A stretch of DNA of 64,000 bases, from contig NZ_CALKHS010000009.1 in assembly GCF_937988725.1 (NCBI RefSeq), forward strand, positions 1 to 64,000, in the 5' to 3' direction. Shown here piece after piece: positions 51,511-60,574 of this stretch. Position 1 is the stretch's first letter. Every line of letters begins with the position of its first letter. Both the position numbers and the translations under genes were made by a program. Under the pieces are notes generated by a model that was not told the DNA's origin, ran no database searches, and saw only the letters and a list, made by a program, of their open reading frames with translations. This DNA is from an uncultured Castellaniella sp. Lineage in GTDB: Bacteria; Pseudomonadota; Gammaproteobacteria; Burkholderiales; Burkholderiaceae_B.

Positions 51511-52811
51511 GTCAGGTTCTCCACGCGCAGACGCGTGACGTCTGAGCGGACAAAGGGCTGAGCCTGCATGGCGCGCAGGGCGTCGTCCACGTCGCCCTCG
51601 CGGGCCTCGTGGGTCAGGAAGATGATGTCGGCCTGATGTTCGCCATGCGGCTGCTGGAACATGGAACCCACCGAAATACCCGCGCCCGACAGGATGCGGG
51701 CCAGATCGGCCAGCACGCCGGGCCGGTCGTCGACCCGCAGGCGCAGGTAGAAGCTGGACCGGACCTCGGCCATGGGCAGCACGGGAATATCGACGACGGA
51801 TTCCGGCTGGAAGGCCAGATGGGGCACGCGGTGTTCCGGATCGGCCATCTGCAGGCGGGCCACGTCCACCAGGTCGGCCACGACGGCCGAGGCCGTGGGC
51901 AGGGATCCGGCGCCCTGGCCGTAGTACATCGACAGACCCACGGCGTCGCCGCGCACCAGCACGGCGTTCATGGCGCCTTCGACGTTGGCCAACAGGCAGT
52001 CGGCCGGCACCAGCGTAGGATGCACGCGCAGTTCGATGCCGTCGGGGCGGCGCCGGGTGATGCCCAGCAGCTTGATGCGATAGCCCAGGCGGTCGGCATG
52101 CACGATGTCCTCGGACGCCAGGCCCGAGATGCCTTCCGTCGTGGCCTTGTCGAACTGGACCGGGATCCCGAAGGCCAGCGAGGCCAGCAGGGTCAGCTTG
52201 TGCGCGGCGTCCACGCCTTCGATATCGAAGGTCGGATCGGCTTCGGCATAGCCCAGGCGCTGGGCTTCGGCCAGGACGGCGTCGAAGGGCAGGCCGCGCT
52301 GGCGCATTTCCGACAGGATGAAATTGGTCGTGCCGTTGATGATGCCCGCCACCCACTGGATGCGGTTGGCGGTCAGGCCTTCGCGAATGGCCTTGATGAT
52401 GGGGATGCCCCCGGCGACGGCGGCTTCGAAGGCCACCATCACGCCCTTCGCCTGGGCCGCCGCGAAGATTTCGTTGCCGTGCACCGCCAGCAGGGCCTTG
52501 TTGGCCGTGACGACGTGCTTGCCGCTGGCGATGGCCGCCAGCATGCATTCGCGGGCCACCGTGTCGCCGCCCATCAGTTCGACGATGATGTCGATGTCCG
52601 GGTCCCGCACCAGGGCCATGCCGTCGTTGACGACGCGCACGTCCGGCCCCACCAGGGCGCGGGCCTTGGCGACGTCGCGCACGGCCACCGCGGCGACTTC
52701 GATGCGCCGCCCCGCGCGGCGCGCGATCTCGCCGCCGTTCTGGGTCAGAACGTTCCAGACGCCGCCGCCGACGACGCCCAGCCCCAGCAAACCGATCCGG
52801 ATGGGTTTCAT
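51507..52811 (-). CDS. hom: Homoserine dehydrogenase
   Basis: Reduces aspartate semialdehyde to homoserine, 434 residues. NAD(P) loop LLGLGVVGGGVWNVL, then VTANKALLA, the catalytic Lys/Asp region in the middle (GIPVQFDKATTEG), and a C-terminal ACT domain (FYLRLRVDDRPGVLADLARIL) that allows threonine feedback. It is the monofunctional form without aspartokinase. It overlaps alaC upstream and thrC downstream by four bases each. Confidence 0.96.
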   Translation of the reverse strand: MKPIRIGLLGLGVVGGGVWNVLTQNGGEIARRAGRRIEVAAVAVRDVAKARALVGPDVRVVNDGMALVRDPDIDIIVELMGGDTVARECMLAAIASGKHVVTANKALLAVHGNEIFAAAQAKGVMVAFEAAVAGGIPIIKAIREGLTANRIQWVAGIINGTTNFILSEMRQRGLPFDAVLAEAQRLGYAEADPTFDIEGVDAAHKLTLLASLAFGIPVQFDKATTEGISGLASEDIVHADRLGYRIKLLGITRRRPDGIELRVHPTLVPADCLLANVEGAMNAVLVRGDAVGLSMYYGQGAGSLPTASAVVADLVDVARLQMADPEHRVPHLAFQPESVVDIPVLPMAEVRSSFYLRLRVDDRPGVLADLARILSGAGISVGSMFQQPHGEHQADIIFLTHEAREGDVDDALRAMQAQPFVRSDVTRLRVENLT

Positions 52812-53995
52812 TTCAGCAGCCCGTCCTTGCGAAACATGTCCTTGATGCCGCGCACGGCCTGCCGGGTGCGCTGCTCGTTCTCGATCAGCGCGAAGCGCAC
52901 GTATTCATCGCCATATTCGCCAAAGCCGATGCCGGGCGACACCGCGACCTTCGCATCCGCCAGCAGGCGCTTGGAGAATTCCAGCGAGCCCTGCGCCCGG
53001 TAGGGTTCGGGAATGCGCGCCCAGATGTACATGGACGCCTTGGGCACGTCCACCAGCCAGCCGGCTTCGTGCAGGCCCTTGGCCAGCACGTCGCGGCGGC
53101 GGCGGTATTGTTCGACGACTTCCGCCACGCAATCCTGCGGACCTTCCAGGGCGGCGATGGCCGCCACCTGGATGGGAGTGAAGGTGCCGTAGTCGTGGTA
53201 GCTCTTGATGCGGGCCAGGGCATTGACCAGCTCGCGGTTGCCTACCATGAAGCCGATGCGCCACCCCGCCATGTTGTAGCTCTTGCTCATGGTGAAGAAT
53301 TCCACCGCCACGTCGCGTGCGCCTTCCACCTGCATGATGGACGGCGCCACGTAGCCGTCGAAGGTGATGTCGGCATAGGCCAGGTCGTGCACGACCAGGA
53401 TGTTGTGTTCCTTGGCCAGCGCCACGATGCGCTCGAAGAACGACAGATCGACGCACTGCGCCGTCGGATTGCTGGGAAAGCCCAGGATCATCATCTTGGG
53501 CTTGGGGATGGCCTCGCGCACCGCGCGTTCGATTTCCTCGAAGAAATCCAGGCCGGGCGTCATGGGCACCGAACGGATGTTGGCGCCGGCGATCACCGCC
53601 CCGTAGATGTGGATGGGATAGCTGGGATTGGGCACCAGCACGGTGTCGCCGCGATCCAGGGTCGCCAGCATCAGGTGCGCCAGGCCTTCCTTCGAGCCGA
53701 TGGTGACGATGGCCTCGCTGTCCGGATCGAATTCCACCCCGTAGCGGCGCTGGTACCAGGCGGTGATCGCCCGGCGCAGTCGGGGAATGCCCTTGGATAC
53801 CGAATAGCCGTGGGTGTTCTCGCGTTCGGCGACCTCGACCAGCTTGTCGACGATATGCTTGGGCGTGGGCCCGTCGGGATTGCCCATGGACATGTCGATG
53901 ATGTCCTCGCCGCGCCGCCGGGCAGCCATCTTCAGTTCCCCGGTGATGTTGAACACATAGGGGGGCAGGCGCTCGATGCGCGGGAAGGTCGTCAT
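52808..53995 (-). CDS. alaC: Alanine aminotransferase AlaC (class I/II aminotransferase)
   Basis: PLP enzyme, 395 residues, making alanine from pyruvate with glutamate. The PLP lysine is in TMSKSYNMAGWRIGF; GSKEGLAHLML and NPTAQCVDLSFFE are conserved. Relatives are annotated AlaC/YfdZ, and in beta-proteobacteria the gene regularly stands before hom and thrC. The ATG at 53995 was chosen over one 73 codons upstream, whose extension has no homology look. Its stop overlaps the hom start. Broader specificity is possible. Confidence 0.92.
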   Translation of the reverse strand: MTTFPRIERLPPYVFNITGELKMAARRRGEDIIDMSMGNPDGPTPKHIVDKLVEVAERENTHGYSVSKGIPRLRRAITAWYQRRYGVEFDPDSEAIVTIGSKEGLAHLMLATLDRGDTVLVPNPSYPIHIYGAVIAGANIRSVPMTPGLDFFEEIERAVREAIPKPKMMILGFPSNPTAQCVDLSFFERIVALAKEHNILVVHDLAYADITFDGYVAPSIMQVEGARDVAVEFFTMSKSYNMAGWRIGFMVGNRELVNALARIKSYHDYGTFTPIQVAAIAALEGPQDCVAEVVEQYRRRRDVLAKGLHEAGWLVDVPKASMYIWARIPEPYRAQGSLEFSKRLLADAKVAVSPGIGFGEYGDEYVRFALIENEQRTRQAVRGIKDMFRKDGLLK

Positions 53996-54170
53996 GATGG
54001 TCCTCGGACTGGGCAGGGAAGAAATCGGCAGCGGATGATTGCAGCGCAGCAAATCCGATAATCTAGCGCATGCTTCTGTGACTCGCAAATCCGGCCCCGC
54101 GAAGGACGGAAAGCGCGACACGGCCCGTTCATGCGATTGCGCTATCATCACAGGAACTCTGGAGCGTTCC

Positions 54171-54617
54171 GTGTTATTGCAAAAAGACTTCAATCCCGCT
54201 CTCAATACCGTCACGGCCTACGGGGAACACCACCTGGAAATCAACCGGGTCCGGTTCGAGACCGCCGTCTGCTTCGGGCCCGAGGGCCCTGTGCGCAACG
54301 TCGAACTGCAGACGGCGGCGGACATCGACGCGACTTTCCTGAAGTCCCTGGTCGGCCTGGACGCCGCCCCCCGGGACCCGCTGGCTTTCCTGGACGACGC
54401 GCCCGCCGCGCTGCCCGAAGGCGCCCCCGAAGTGCTGCTGATCGGCACGGGGACGCGACAGATATTCCTTTCCCCTGAAGTCACGCGCCCCCTGCTGCAG
54501 CTGGGCATCGGCGTCGAGACCATGACCACCCAGGCCGCCGCCCGCACCTACAACATCCTCATGTCCGAGGAACGGCGCGTCCTGGCCCTGCTACTACCCG
54601 GAGATCCCCGCGCATGA
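54171..54617 (+). CDS. Mth938-like (DUF498) domain protein
   Basis: 148 residues. The conserved parts of the Mth938/Xcc1710 family are present: LNTVTAYGEHHLEIN at the start, EVLLIGTGTRQIFLSPEVTRPLLQLGIGVETMTTQAAARTYN and a final VLALLLPGD. The biochemical function is not known; the human relative NDUFAF3 is a respiratory complex I assembly factor. The GTG start at 54171 follows GGAG at six bases and fits the family start. Its stop overlaps the peroxiredoxin start as ATGA. Confidence 0.85.
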   Translation: MLLQKDFNPALNTVTAYGEHHLEINRVRFETAVCFGPEGPVRNVELQTAADIDATFLKSLVGLDAAPRDPLAFLDDAPAALPEGAPEVLLIGTGTRQIFLSPEVTRPLLQLGIGVETMTTQAAARTYNILMSEERRVLALLLPGDPRA

Positions 54618-55084
54618 CATCCGTTGCCACCGGCCAGGCCCTGCCCGCCTTCCAGGCCAGTTCCACCCACGGCCCCGTCGATTCCGCCGCCTTGCAGGGC
54701 ACGCCCTTCGTCCTCTATTTCTATCCCAAGGACAACACCCCGGGCTGCACCACGGAATCCCAGGATTTCCGCGACCTGCACGAACAGTTCCTGGCCATCG
54801 GCTGCCGGGTCTACGGCATTTCCCGCGATTCGCTGAAATCCCACGAAAACTTCACGGACAAGCAAAGCCTGCCCTTCCCGCTCATCTCCGACCCGGACGA
54901 GACCCTGTGCGGCCTGTTCGACGTCATGAAGCAGAAGAACATGTACGGCAAGCAGGTGCGCGGCATCGACCGCAGCACGTTCCTGATCGACCGGCGCGGC
55001 GTGCTGGTCCAGGAATGGCGCGGCGTGCGTGTCCCCGGCCATGCCGAGGAAGTCCTGCAAGCCGCCCGGAACCTGGCCGTCTAA
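54614..55084 (+). CDS. bcp: PrxQ/Bcp-type thiol peroxidase
   Basis: Peroxiredoxin reducing organic and hydrogen peroxides, 156 residues. The peroxidatic Cys45 lies in PKDNTPGCTTESQDF. The resolving Cys found five residues later in E. coli Bcp (CxxxxC) is absent here; other cysteines are in IGCRVYGIS and TLCGLFDV, which might serve instead, or the enzyme may be of 1-Cys type. It is translationally coupled to the Mth938-like protein and lies 19 bases before the PIN-PhoH gene. Confidence 0.93.
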   Translation: MTSVATGQALPAFQASSTHGPVDSAALQGTPFVLYFYPKDNTPGCTTESQDFRDLHEQFLAIGCRVYGISRDSLKSHENFTDKQSLPFPLISDPDETLCGLFDVMKQKNMYGKQVRGIDRSTFLIDRRGVLVQEWRGVRVPGHAEEVLQAARNLAV

Positions 55085-55103
55085 GTCCACCACAGGAGCC
55101 TTC

Positions 55104-56915
55104 ATGCCCCTTCCCAAACCGCCGGCTCGCCTCGGCGACATCGTGGAACCCGGCCTTGCCGCCAGTCGGCAGGCCATCTCCGACGCTCCTCCCGCGGCGC
55201 ACGCCGCCGCAACGCCCGCCGCCGCGCCGTCCCGATCCAAGCGGCCGCTGGCGGCCATCCTGACGAAATCCGCCGCGCACGCGCCTGCGCCCGCCGCGCC
55301 CGCCGCCAAGGCGGCTCCGGTCAAGGCGAGCCCGGCCAAGGCGGCCCCCGCGCCGGCCCCGGCCGTCGTCGAGGCGCCCGCGGCGGCGGCCGAACCGGCC
55401 CCCCGTGCGCGCGACGCCGCCCGCGCGGACGCCGGCCGGCCGGCCGCGCCGCTCGAAGCGGCCAAGGCCGCCAGGCCCGCGGCGCCCGCCAGGACGAAGT
55501 CCAAGCGCCTGCCCGCCGCTCAGCGCAAGCTGTTCGTGCTGGACACCAACGTGCTGCTGCACGACCCCAGTTCGCTGTTCCGTTTCGCCGAGCACGACGT
55601 GTTCCTGCCCATGATCGTGCTCGAAGAGCTGGATCACCAGAAAAAGGGCATGTCCGAAGTCGCCCGCAACGCCCGGCAGGTCAGCCGCGCGCTGGACGAA
55701 CTGATCGCCACGGGCGATCTCAACAAGGGCATCCCCCTGGACGCGTCCGGCAACAAGGACGCCCTGGGCTTGCTGTACTTCCAGACCCGTCCCACGGAAA
55801 CCCGCCTGCCGATCGAACTGCCCATGGGCAAGGCGGACAACGTCATCCTCAGCATCGTCCACGGCCTGCGCCAGGAATCGCCCAAGCGCGAAATCGTGCT
55901 GGTGTCCAAGGACATCAACATGCGCCTGAAGGCGCGCGCCCTGAACCTGCCGGCGGAAGACTACCTGAACGACCACGTGCTGGACGATTCGGACCTACTG
56001 TACGACGGCATCATGCCGCTGCCGGAAAACTTCTGGATCAAGCACGGCAAGGACATCGAATCCTGGCAGCAGAACGGCCTGACCTGGTATCGCGTGCGCG
56101 GCCCCCTATGCAGCCAGTTCAGCGTCAATGAGTTCGTCTACTACGACGGGGACATGCCCCTGTCGGCCCAGGTGCGCGAAGTCACCGGCAAGAGCGCCGT
56201 GCTGGCCACCCTGCGCGACTTCAGCCATGCCAAGAACAGCGTCTGGGGCATCACGGCGCGCAACCGGGAACAGAATTTCGCCCTGAACCTGCTGATGAAT
56301 CCGGACATCGACTTCGTCTCGCTGCTGGGGCAGGCCGGCACGGGCAAGACCCTGCTGACGCTGGCCAGCGCCCTGGCGCAGACCTTCGAGACCAAGCGCT
56401 ACACGGAAATCATCATCACCCGCGCCACGGTGCCGGTGGGCGACGACATCGGCTTCCTGCCCGGGACCGAGGAAGAAAAGATGCTGCCCTGGATGGGCGC
56501 CCTGGAAGACAATCTGGAAGTCCTGCACCAGGGGGCCGGTGGCGCGATCAGCACCAACGGCAACGGCCAGGACTGGAACAAGACCCCGGCCATGGACCTC
56601 ATCCGTTCGCGCATCAAGGTCAAGTCCCTGAACTTCATGCGCGGGCGCACCTTCCTGAACAAGTTCCTGATCATCGACGAGGCCCAGAACCTGACGCCCA
56701 AGCAGATGAAGACCCTGATCACGCGGGCCGGCCCGGGCACCAAGATCGTCTGCCTGGGCAACATCGCGCAGATCGACACGCCCTACCTGACCGAAGGCAG
56801 TTCCGGCCTGACCTACGTGGTGGACCGCTTCAAGGGCTGGCTGCACGCCGGGCACATCACCCTGCAGCGCGGCGAACGGTCCCGCCTGGCCGACTATGCC
56901 ACCGACGCCCTCTGA
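55104..56915 (+). CDS. PIN-PhoH family ATPase with a long Ala/Pro/Lys-rich N-terminus
   Basis: 603 residues. A low-complexity region of Ala, Pro and Lys fills about residues 28-135 (with repeats like KAAPVKASPAKAAP). A PIN nuclease domain starts near 143 (FVLDTNVLLHDP, first acidic residue Asp147), and a PhoH ATPase domain follows (Walker A GQAGTGKTLL, Walker B FLIIDEAQNL). PIN-PhoH proteins are thought to be RNA-unwinding nucleases; the tail resembles histone H1-like nucleic acid-binding tails. AGGAG precedes the ATG. The last 20 bases overlap the start of pdxA in another frame. Confidence 0.93.
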   Translation: MPLPKPPARLGDIVEPGLAASRQAISDAPPAAHAAATPAAAPSRSKRPLAAILTKSAAHAPAPAAPAAKAAPVKASPAKAAPAPAPAVVEAPAAAAEPAPRARDAARADAGRPAAPLEAAKAARPAAPARTKSKRLPAAQRKLFVLDTNVLLHDPSSLFRFAEHDVFLPMIVLEELDHQKKGMSEVARNARQVSRALDELIATGDLNKGIPLDASGNKDALGLLYFQTRPTETRLPIELPMGKADNVILSIVHGLRQESPKREIVLVSKDINMRLKARALNLPAEDYLNDHVLDDSDLLYDGIMPLPENFWIKHGKDIESWQQNGLTWYRVRGPLCSQFSVNEFVYYDGDMPLSAQVREVTGKSAVLATLRDFSHAKNSVWGITARNREQNFALNLLMNPDIDFVSLLGQAGTGKTLLTLASALAQTFETKRYTEIIITRATVPVGDDIGFLPGTEEEKMLPWMGALEDNLEVLHQGAGGAISTNGNGQDWNKTPAMDLIRSRIKVKSLNFMRGRTFLNKFLIIDEAQNLTPKQMKTLITRAGPGTKIVCLGNIAQIDTPYLTEGSSGLTYVVDRFKGWLHAGHITLQRGERSRLADYATDAL

Positions 56916-57921
56916 CGCGCCCGGGCCCGCGCACGCCTCGCTGCCTCTGGCCTTCACGCTGGGGGACGCGGCGGGCATCGGACCGGAGCTGATCGCGCGC
57001 CTGTTCGACGAAGGCCTGCCCCACCCCGCCGTGGTCTACGGAGACGCCGGCGCGCTGGAGCGCGCCTGCCGGGCGCTGGGCCTGGACGGCCGCCTGCGGG
57101 TCCGGACGCTGGACCATCCCGGCGCCGGCACCACGGGCGGCGTCATCGGGGTCCTGAACCGCTGGCAGGCCCTGCCCGACGACCTGCCCCCCGGGCGCCT
57201 GGACGCCCGCGCGGGGCGCGGGGCCTACGAATACCTGTGCCACGCCATCGACGACGCCCAGGCGGGACTCCTGCGGGCGCTGGTGACGGCCCCGCTGCAC
57301 AAGGGCGCCATGCACGCCGGCGGAGCGGACTTCCCCGGCCACACGGAAATCCTGGCGCAGCGCACCGGCACGGCGGACTACGCCATGATGCTGGCCAACG
57401 AGGAACTGCGGGTGCTGCTGGTGACGATCCACATCGCCCTGGCGGACGTGCCCGCCGCGCTCAGCCAGGCGGCTGAAATCCGCGCCATCCGCCTGGCGCA
57501 GCGGGCCTGCCGGCAGGCCGGCATCGCCCGTCCCCGGATCGCGGTGGCGGGGCTCAACCCGCATGCCGGCGAAGGCGGAGCCTTCGGCGACGAGGAAGCG
57601 CGGCACATCGCGCCCGCCATCGCCCAGGCCCGGGCCGAAGGCCTGGACGCCTCCGGCCCCTGGCCGGGCGACACGATCTTCATGCGGGCGCGCCGGGGCG
57701 AATTCGACATCGTCGTGGCCCAGTATCACGACCAGGGGCTGATCCCCGTGAAATACCTGGGCCTGGACGAAGGCGTCAACGTGACAGTCGGCCTGCCCTT
57801 CGTGCGCACCAGCGTGGACCACGGCACGGCCTTCGACATCGCCGGCAAGGGCCTGGCCGACCCCGCCTCGCTGCGGGCGGCCCTGCGCATGGCGCTGCGC
57901 ATGAGCGAGCACGAACCGTAA
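56896..57921 (+). CDS. pdxA: 4-hydroxythreonine-4-phosphate dehydrogenase
   Basis: NAD-dependent enzyme of pyridoxal phosphate synthesis, 341 residues. FTLGDAAGIGPELI at the start, the metal-ligand His in FPGHTEILA and in VVAQYHDQGLIPVK, and SVDHGTAFDIAGKG near the end are all diagnostic; GDAAGIGPE has an Ala where GDPAGIGPE is usual. It begins inside the PhoH gene. In many beta-proteobacteria the next gene is ksgA, but here the converging dnaB follows. Confidence 0.94.
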   Translation: MPPTPSDAPGPAHASLPLAFTLGDAAGIGPELIARLFDEGLPHPAVVYGDAGALERACRALGLDGRLRVRTLDHPGAGTTGGVIGVLNRWQALPDDLPPGRLDARAGRGAYEYLCHAIDDAQAGLLRALVTAPLHKGAMHAGGADFPGHTEILAQRTGTADYAMMLANEELRVLLVTIHIALADVPAALSQAAEIRAIRLAQRACRQAGIARPRIAVAGLNPHAGEGGAFGDEEARHIAPAIAQARAEGLDASGPWPGDTIFMRARRGEFDIVVAQYHDQGLIPVKYLGLDEGVNVTVGLPFVRTSVDHGTAFDIAGKGLADPASLRAALRMALRMSEHEP

Positions 57922-57987
57922 GGGTCGGAATGGCGCGGCCCGGCGAGCGGGCGAACGCGGTCCGCGCGAGGCGGGCCGGCGCCGCGA

Positions 57988-59358
57988 TCAGAAGCCGGGG
58001 GCGGCCGAGAAATTCAGGAAGCGCGTGCTGGCGCCCTGGAAGGTCAGGCGCACGGTGCCGATGGGACCGTTACGCTGCTTGCCGATGATGATCTCCGCCG
58101 TGCCCTTGTCGGGCGAATCGGGGTTGTAGACCTCGTCGCGATAAATGAAGATGATCACGTCGGCGTCCTGCTCGATGGCGCCCGATTCGCGCAGGTCGCT
58201 CATGACCGGGCGCTTGTTGGGGCGCTGTTCCAGGCTGCGGTTCAGCTGCGACAAGGCGATCATCGGGCAGTTCAGTTCCTTGGCCAGGCCCTTCAGCGAA
58301 CGGCTGATCTCGGAAATTTCCGTGGCGCGGTTCTCGCCGCCGTTGCCCGACATGAGCTGGATATAGTCGATGATGATCAGGCCCAGCTGGCCGCACTGGC
58401 GCGACAGGCGCCGGGCGCGGGCGCGGACCTCCATGGCCGTCAGCGCCGGAGTTTCGTCGATGTAGATCTGCGCCTGCTCGACCTTCTGCACGGCGTGCGT
58501 CAGCCGCGGCCAGTCGTCCTGGTTCAGCTTGCCGGTGCGCATGCGGTGCTGATCCAGCATGCCCACCGAGCCGATCATGCGCATGGCCAGCTGCACGGCG
58601 CCCATTTCCATGGAAAACACCGCCACCGGCAGCCCCTGTTCGATGGCCACGTGTTCGCCGATGTTCATGGAAAAAGAAGTCTTCCCCATGGACGGACGTC
58701 CCGCCACGATCACCAGGTCGCCCGGCTGCAGGCCCGAGGTCATGCGGTCCAGGTCCTCGAAGCCCGTGGGCACGCCGGTGACGTCGGAGTCCCCTTCGCG
58801 GTGATAGAGTTCGTCGATGCGCTCCACCACCTGGGCCAGCAGGGGGCGGATCTCCTGGAATCCCGCCATGCCCCGGGCGCCCTCCTGGGCGATCTGGAAC
58901 ACCCGGGATTCGGCATCGTCCAGGATCTGGCGCGCTTCCTTGCCCTGCGGATTGAAGGCGGCGGCGGAAATCTCGTCGGCGATCGACACCAGCTTGCGCA
59001 GCATCGACCGTTCGCGCACGATCTCGGCATAGCGGCGGATGTTGGCCGCCGAGGGCGTGTTGTGCGCCAGGGCGTTCAGGTACGGCAGCCCTCCGGTTTC
59101 ATCGGCCTTGCCGGCGTTCGTCAGGGACTCGTGCACCGTGATCACGTCGGCCGGCCGCGCCAGGCCCACCAGGCGGGTCACGTGCTGCCAGATCAGGCGA
59201 TGGTCGAAGCGGTAGAAGTCGTCCTCGGTCAGGACGTCGGCGACGCGATCGAACGCGGCATTGTCCAGCAGCAGTCCGCCCAGGACCGATTGCTCGGCCT
59301 CGATGGAATGCGGCGGCACCCGCAGATAGTCCAGCTGGGTATCGTTTTCGATGTCCAC
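57988..59358 (-). CDS. dnaB: Replicative DNA helicase
   Basis: Hexameric 5'-3' helicase at the replication fork, 456 residues. The N-terminal domain starts RVPPHSIEAEQSVLGGLLLD, then comes Walker A GRPSMGKTSF, Walker B LIIIDYIQLM, and the arginine-finger and loop region SDLRESGAIEQDADVIIF. There is no intein. It follows the rplI operon on the same strand but behind a terminator, so it probably has its own promoter in the leader between 59359 and 59390. Confidence 0.97.
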   Translation of the reverse strand: MDIENDTQLDYLRVPPHSIEAEQSVLGGLLLDNAAFDRVADVLTEDDFYRFDHRLIWQHVTRLVGLARPADVITVHESLTNAGKADETGGLPYLNALAHNTPSAANIRRYAEIVRERSMLRKLVSIADEISAAAFNPQGKEARQILDDAESRVFQIAQEGARGMAGFQEIRPLLAQVVERIDELYHREGDSDVTGVPTGFEDLDRMTSGLQPGDLVIVAGRPSMGKTSFSMNIGEHVAIEQGLPVAVFSMEMGAVQLAMRMIGSVGMLDQHRMRTGKLNQDDWPRLTHAVQKVEQAQIYIDETPALTAMEVRARARRLSRQCGQLGLIIIDYIQLMSGNGGENRATEISEISRSLKGLAKELNCPMIALSQLNRSLEQRPNKRPVMSDLRESGAIEQDADVIIFIYRDEVYNPDSPDKGTAEIIIGKQRNGPIGTVRLTFQGASTRFLNFSAAPGF

Positions 59359-59389
59359 CGTCAGTCCCTAAACTTGTCTCATCCAATGA

Positions 59390-59416
59390 AAAAGGCCGGC
59401 ATGGAGCCGGCCTTTT
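59390..59416 (-). terminator. Rho-independent terminator after rplI
   Basis: Arms AAAAGGCCGGC and GCCGGCCTTTT around a five-base loop form an 11-bp perfect hairpin; read on the minus strand it ends in TTTTT-C-ATT. It separates the rpsF-priB-rpsR-rplI operon from dnaB. Confidence 0.85.
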
Positions 59417-59472
59417 GACGCTACCTTGCCATTCCTACTGAGAGAAATGTAGCACGGTACCGGGCATGGTGA

Positions 59473-59928
59473 TCACGCCATTTCGCCCTGAACCGTCAGG
59501 GTGATGTCGGCCACCACGTCGGCGTGCAGGGCGACCTGCAACGGGAACTCGCCCACGGCCTTGATGGCGCCGTCCGGCATGCGGACCTGGCCCTTGTGCA
59601 CGTCGGGGAAGCCGGCCTTTTGCAGGGCGGCCGCGACGTCCATGTTGGTGACGGAGCCGAATAGGCGGCCGTCGACACCGGCCTTCTGGCTGATGACGAA
59701 GGCGAAGCCGTGCAGCTTTTCCGACAGGGACTGGGCGGCGGCCAGCTTTTCGGCCTGCAGCTTTTCCAGTTCGGCGCGGCGGGCCTCGAATTCCTTCAGG
59801 GCGGCGTCGGTGGCGCGACGGGCGATCTTCTGGGGAATCAGGTAATTGCGGGCGTAGCCATCGCGCACGCGCACCACATCACCCAGGTTCCCGAGATTGA
59901 CGACTTTTTCAAGCAGAATGACTTGCAT
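59473..59928 (-). CDS. rplI: 50S ribosomal protein L9
   Basis: 151 residues. MQVILLEKVVNLGNLGDVVRVRDGYARNYLIPQ is the conserved N-terminal domain binding 23S rRNA, linked by a long helix (Glu/Leu/Lys-rich, about 40-75) to the C-terminal domain. It is the last gene of the S6 operon, 15 bases after rpsR, and is followed by a terminator. Confidence 0.98.
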   Translation of the reverse strand: MQVILLEKVVNLGNLGDVVRVRDGYARNYLIPQKIARRATDAALKEFEARRAELEKLQAEKLAAAQSLSEKLHGFAFVISQKAGVDGRLFGSVTNMDVAAALQKAGFPDVHKGQVRMPDGAIKAVGEFPLQVALHADVVADITLTVQGEMA

Positions 59929-59943
59929 GACGGGGACCTCGGT

Positions 59944-60216
59944 TTAGTTGTGGTTGTCGGTGTACGGCAACAGGGCCAGGAAGCGGGCGCGCTTGATGGC
60001 GGTGTCCAGCTGGCGCTGGTAGTGCGCCTTGGTGCCGGTCAGGCGGGCCGGGATGATCTTGCCGTTTTCCTGGATGAAATCGCGCAGGGTGTCCAGGTCC
60101 TTGTAGTCGATTTCCTCGACCTTGGCGACCGTGAAGCGGCAGAATTTGCGGCGCTTGAACAGCGGATTCTGTTGCCCGAATTTGCGTTTTTCTTTCGACT
60201 TCTTGAAGTAAGCCAT
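59944..60216 (-). CDS. rpsR: 30S ribosomal protein S18
   Basis: 90 residues, starting MAYFKKSKEKRKFGQQNPLFKRRKFCRF, basic as expected; it pairs with S6 on the 30S platform. The ATG at 60216 was preferred over one 15 codons upstream, since the shorter form matches the family length. The S6:S18 pair also is the likely ligand of the operon leader. Confidence 0.97.
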   Translation of the reverse strand: MAYFKKSKEKRKFGQQNPLFKRRKFCRFTVAKVEEIDYKDLDTLRDFIQENGKIIPARLTGTKAHYQRQLDTAIKRARFLALLPYTDNHN

Positions 60217-60261
60217 GATGTTTGCCTTTGTCTGGTTCCGGGACGCGCCCGGAGGGTTCAT

Positions 60262-60555
60262 TCAATGTGCCTGCGCAAGCTGCTGGATATGCAATACCAG
60301 CCGATCCGATCCTTGTCGCTGCGGCGCCAGGAATCCGGTGATCCTCACCTGGCTGCCCACAGGGGTCCTGGCCAGGGTCAGAGCGACGTCTCCCAGAGCC
60401 ACCGCCTTGAATTCCATGGAAATCTGGCGGGGAAAGCCGGCTTCGAGGACCTGGGATTCATGGGCCAACTGCAACTGCAACACGGGCAGGCCTGCCGGTG
60501 TGTGACGCAGAGGCGGAATCTCGATCAGTGTCGCTGCCAGCTCGACTCGGTTCAC
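60262..60555 (-). CDS. priB: Primosomal replication protein N
   Basis: Single-stranded DNA-binding OB-fold protein of the PriA replication restart primosome, 97 residues. MNRVELAATLIEI is the first strand and LQLAHESQVLEAGFPRQISMEFKAVALGD the middle; the place between rpsF and rpsR is the classical one. Twenty bases separate it from rpsF. Confidence 0.94.
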   Translation of the reverse strand: MNRVELAATLIEIPPLRHTPAGLPVLQLQLAHESQVLEAGFPRQISMEFKAVALGDVALTLARTPVGSQVRITGFLAPQRQGSDRLVLHIQQLAQAH

Positions 60556-60574
60556 GGATCTCGCGAGCGCCGGA

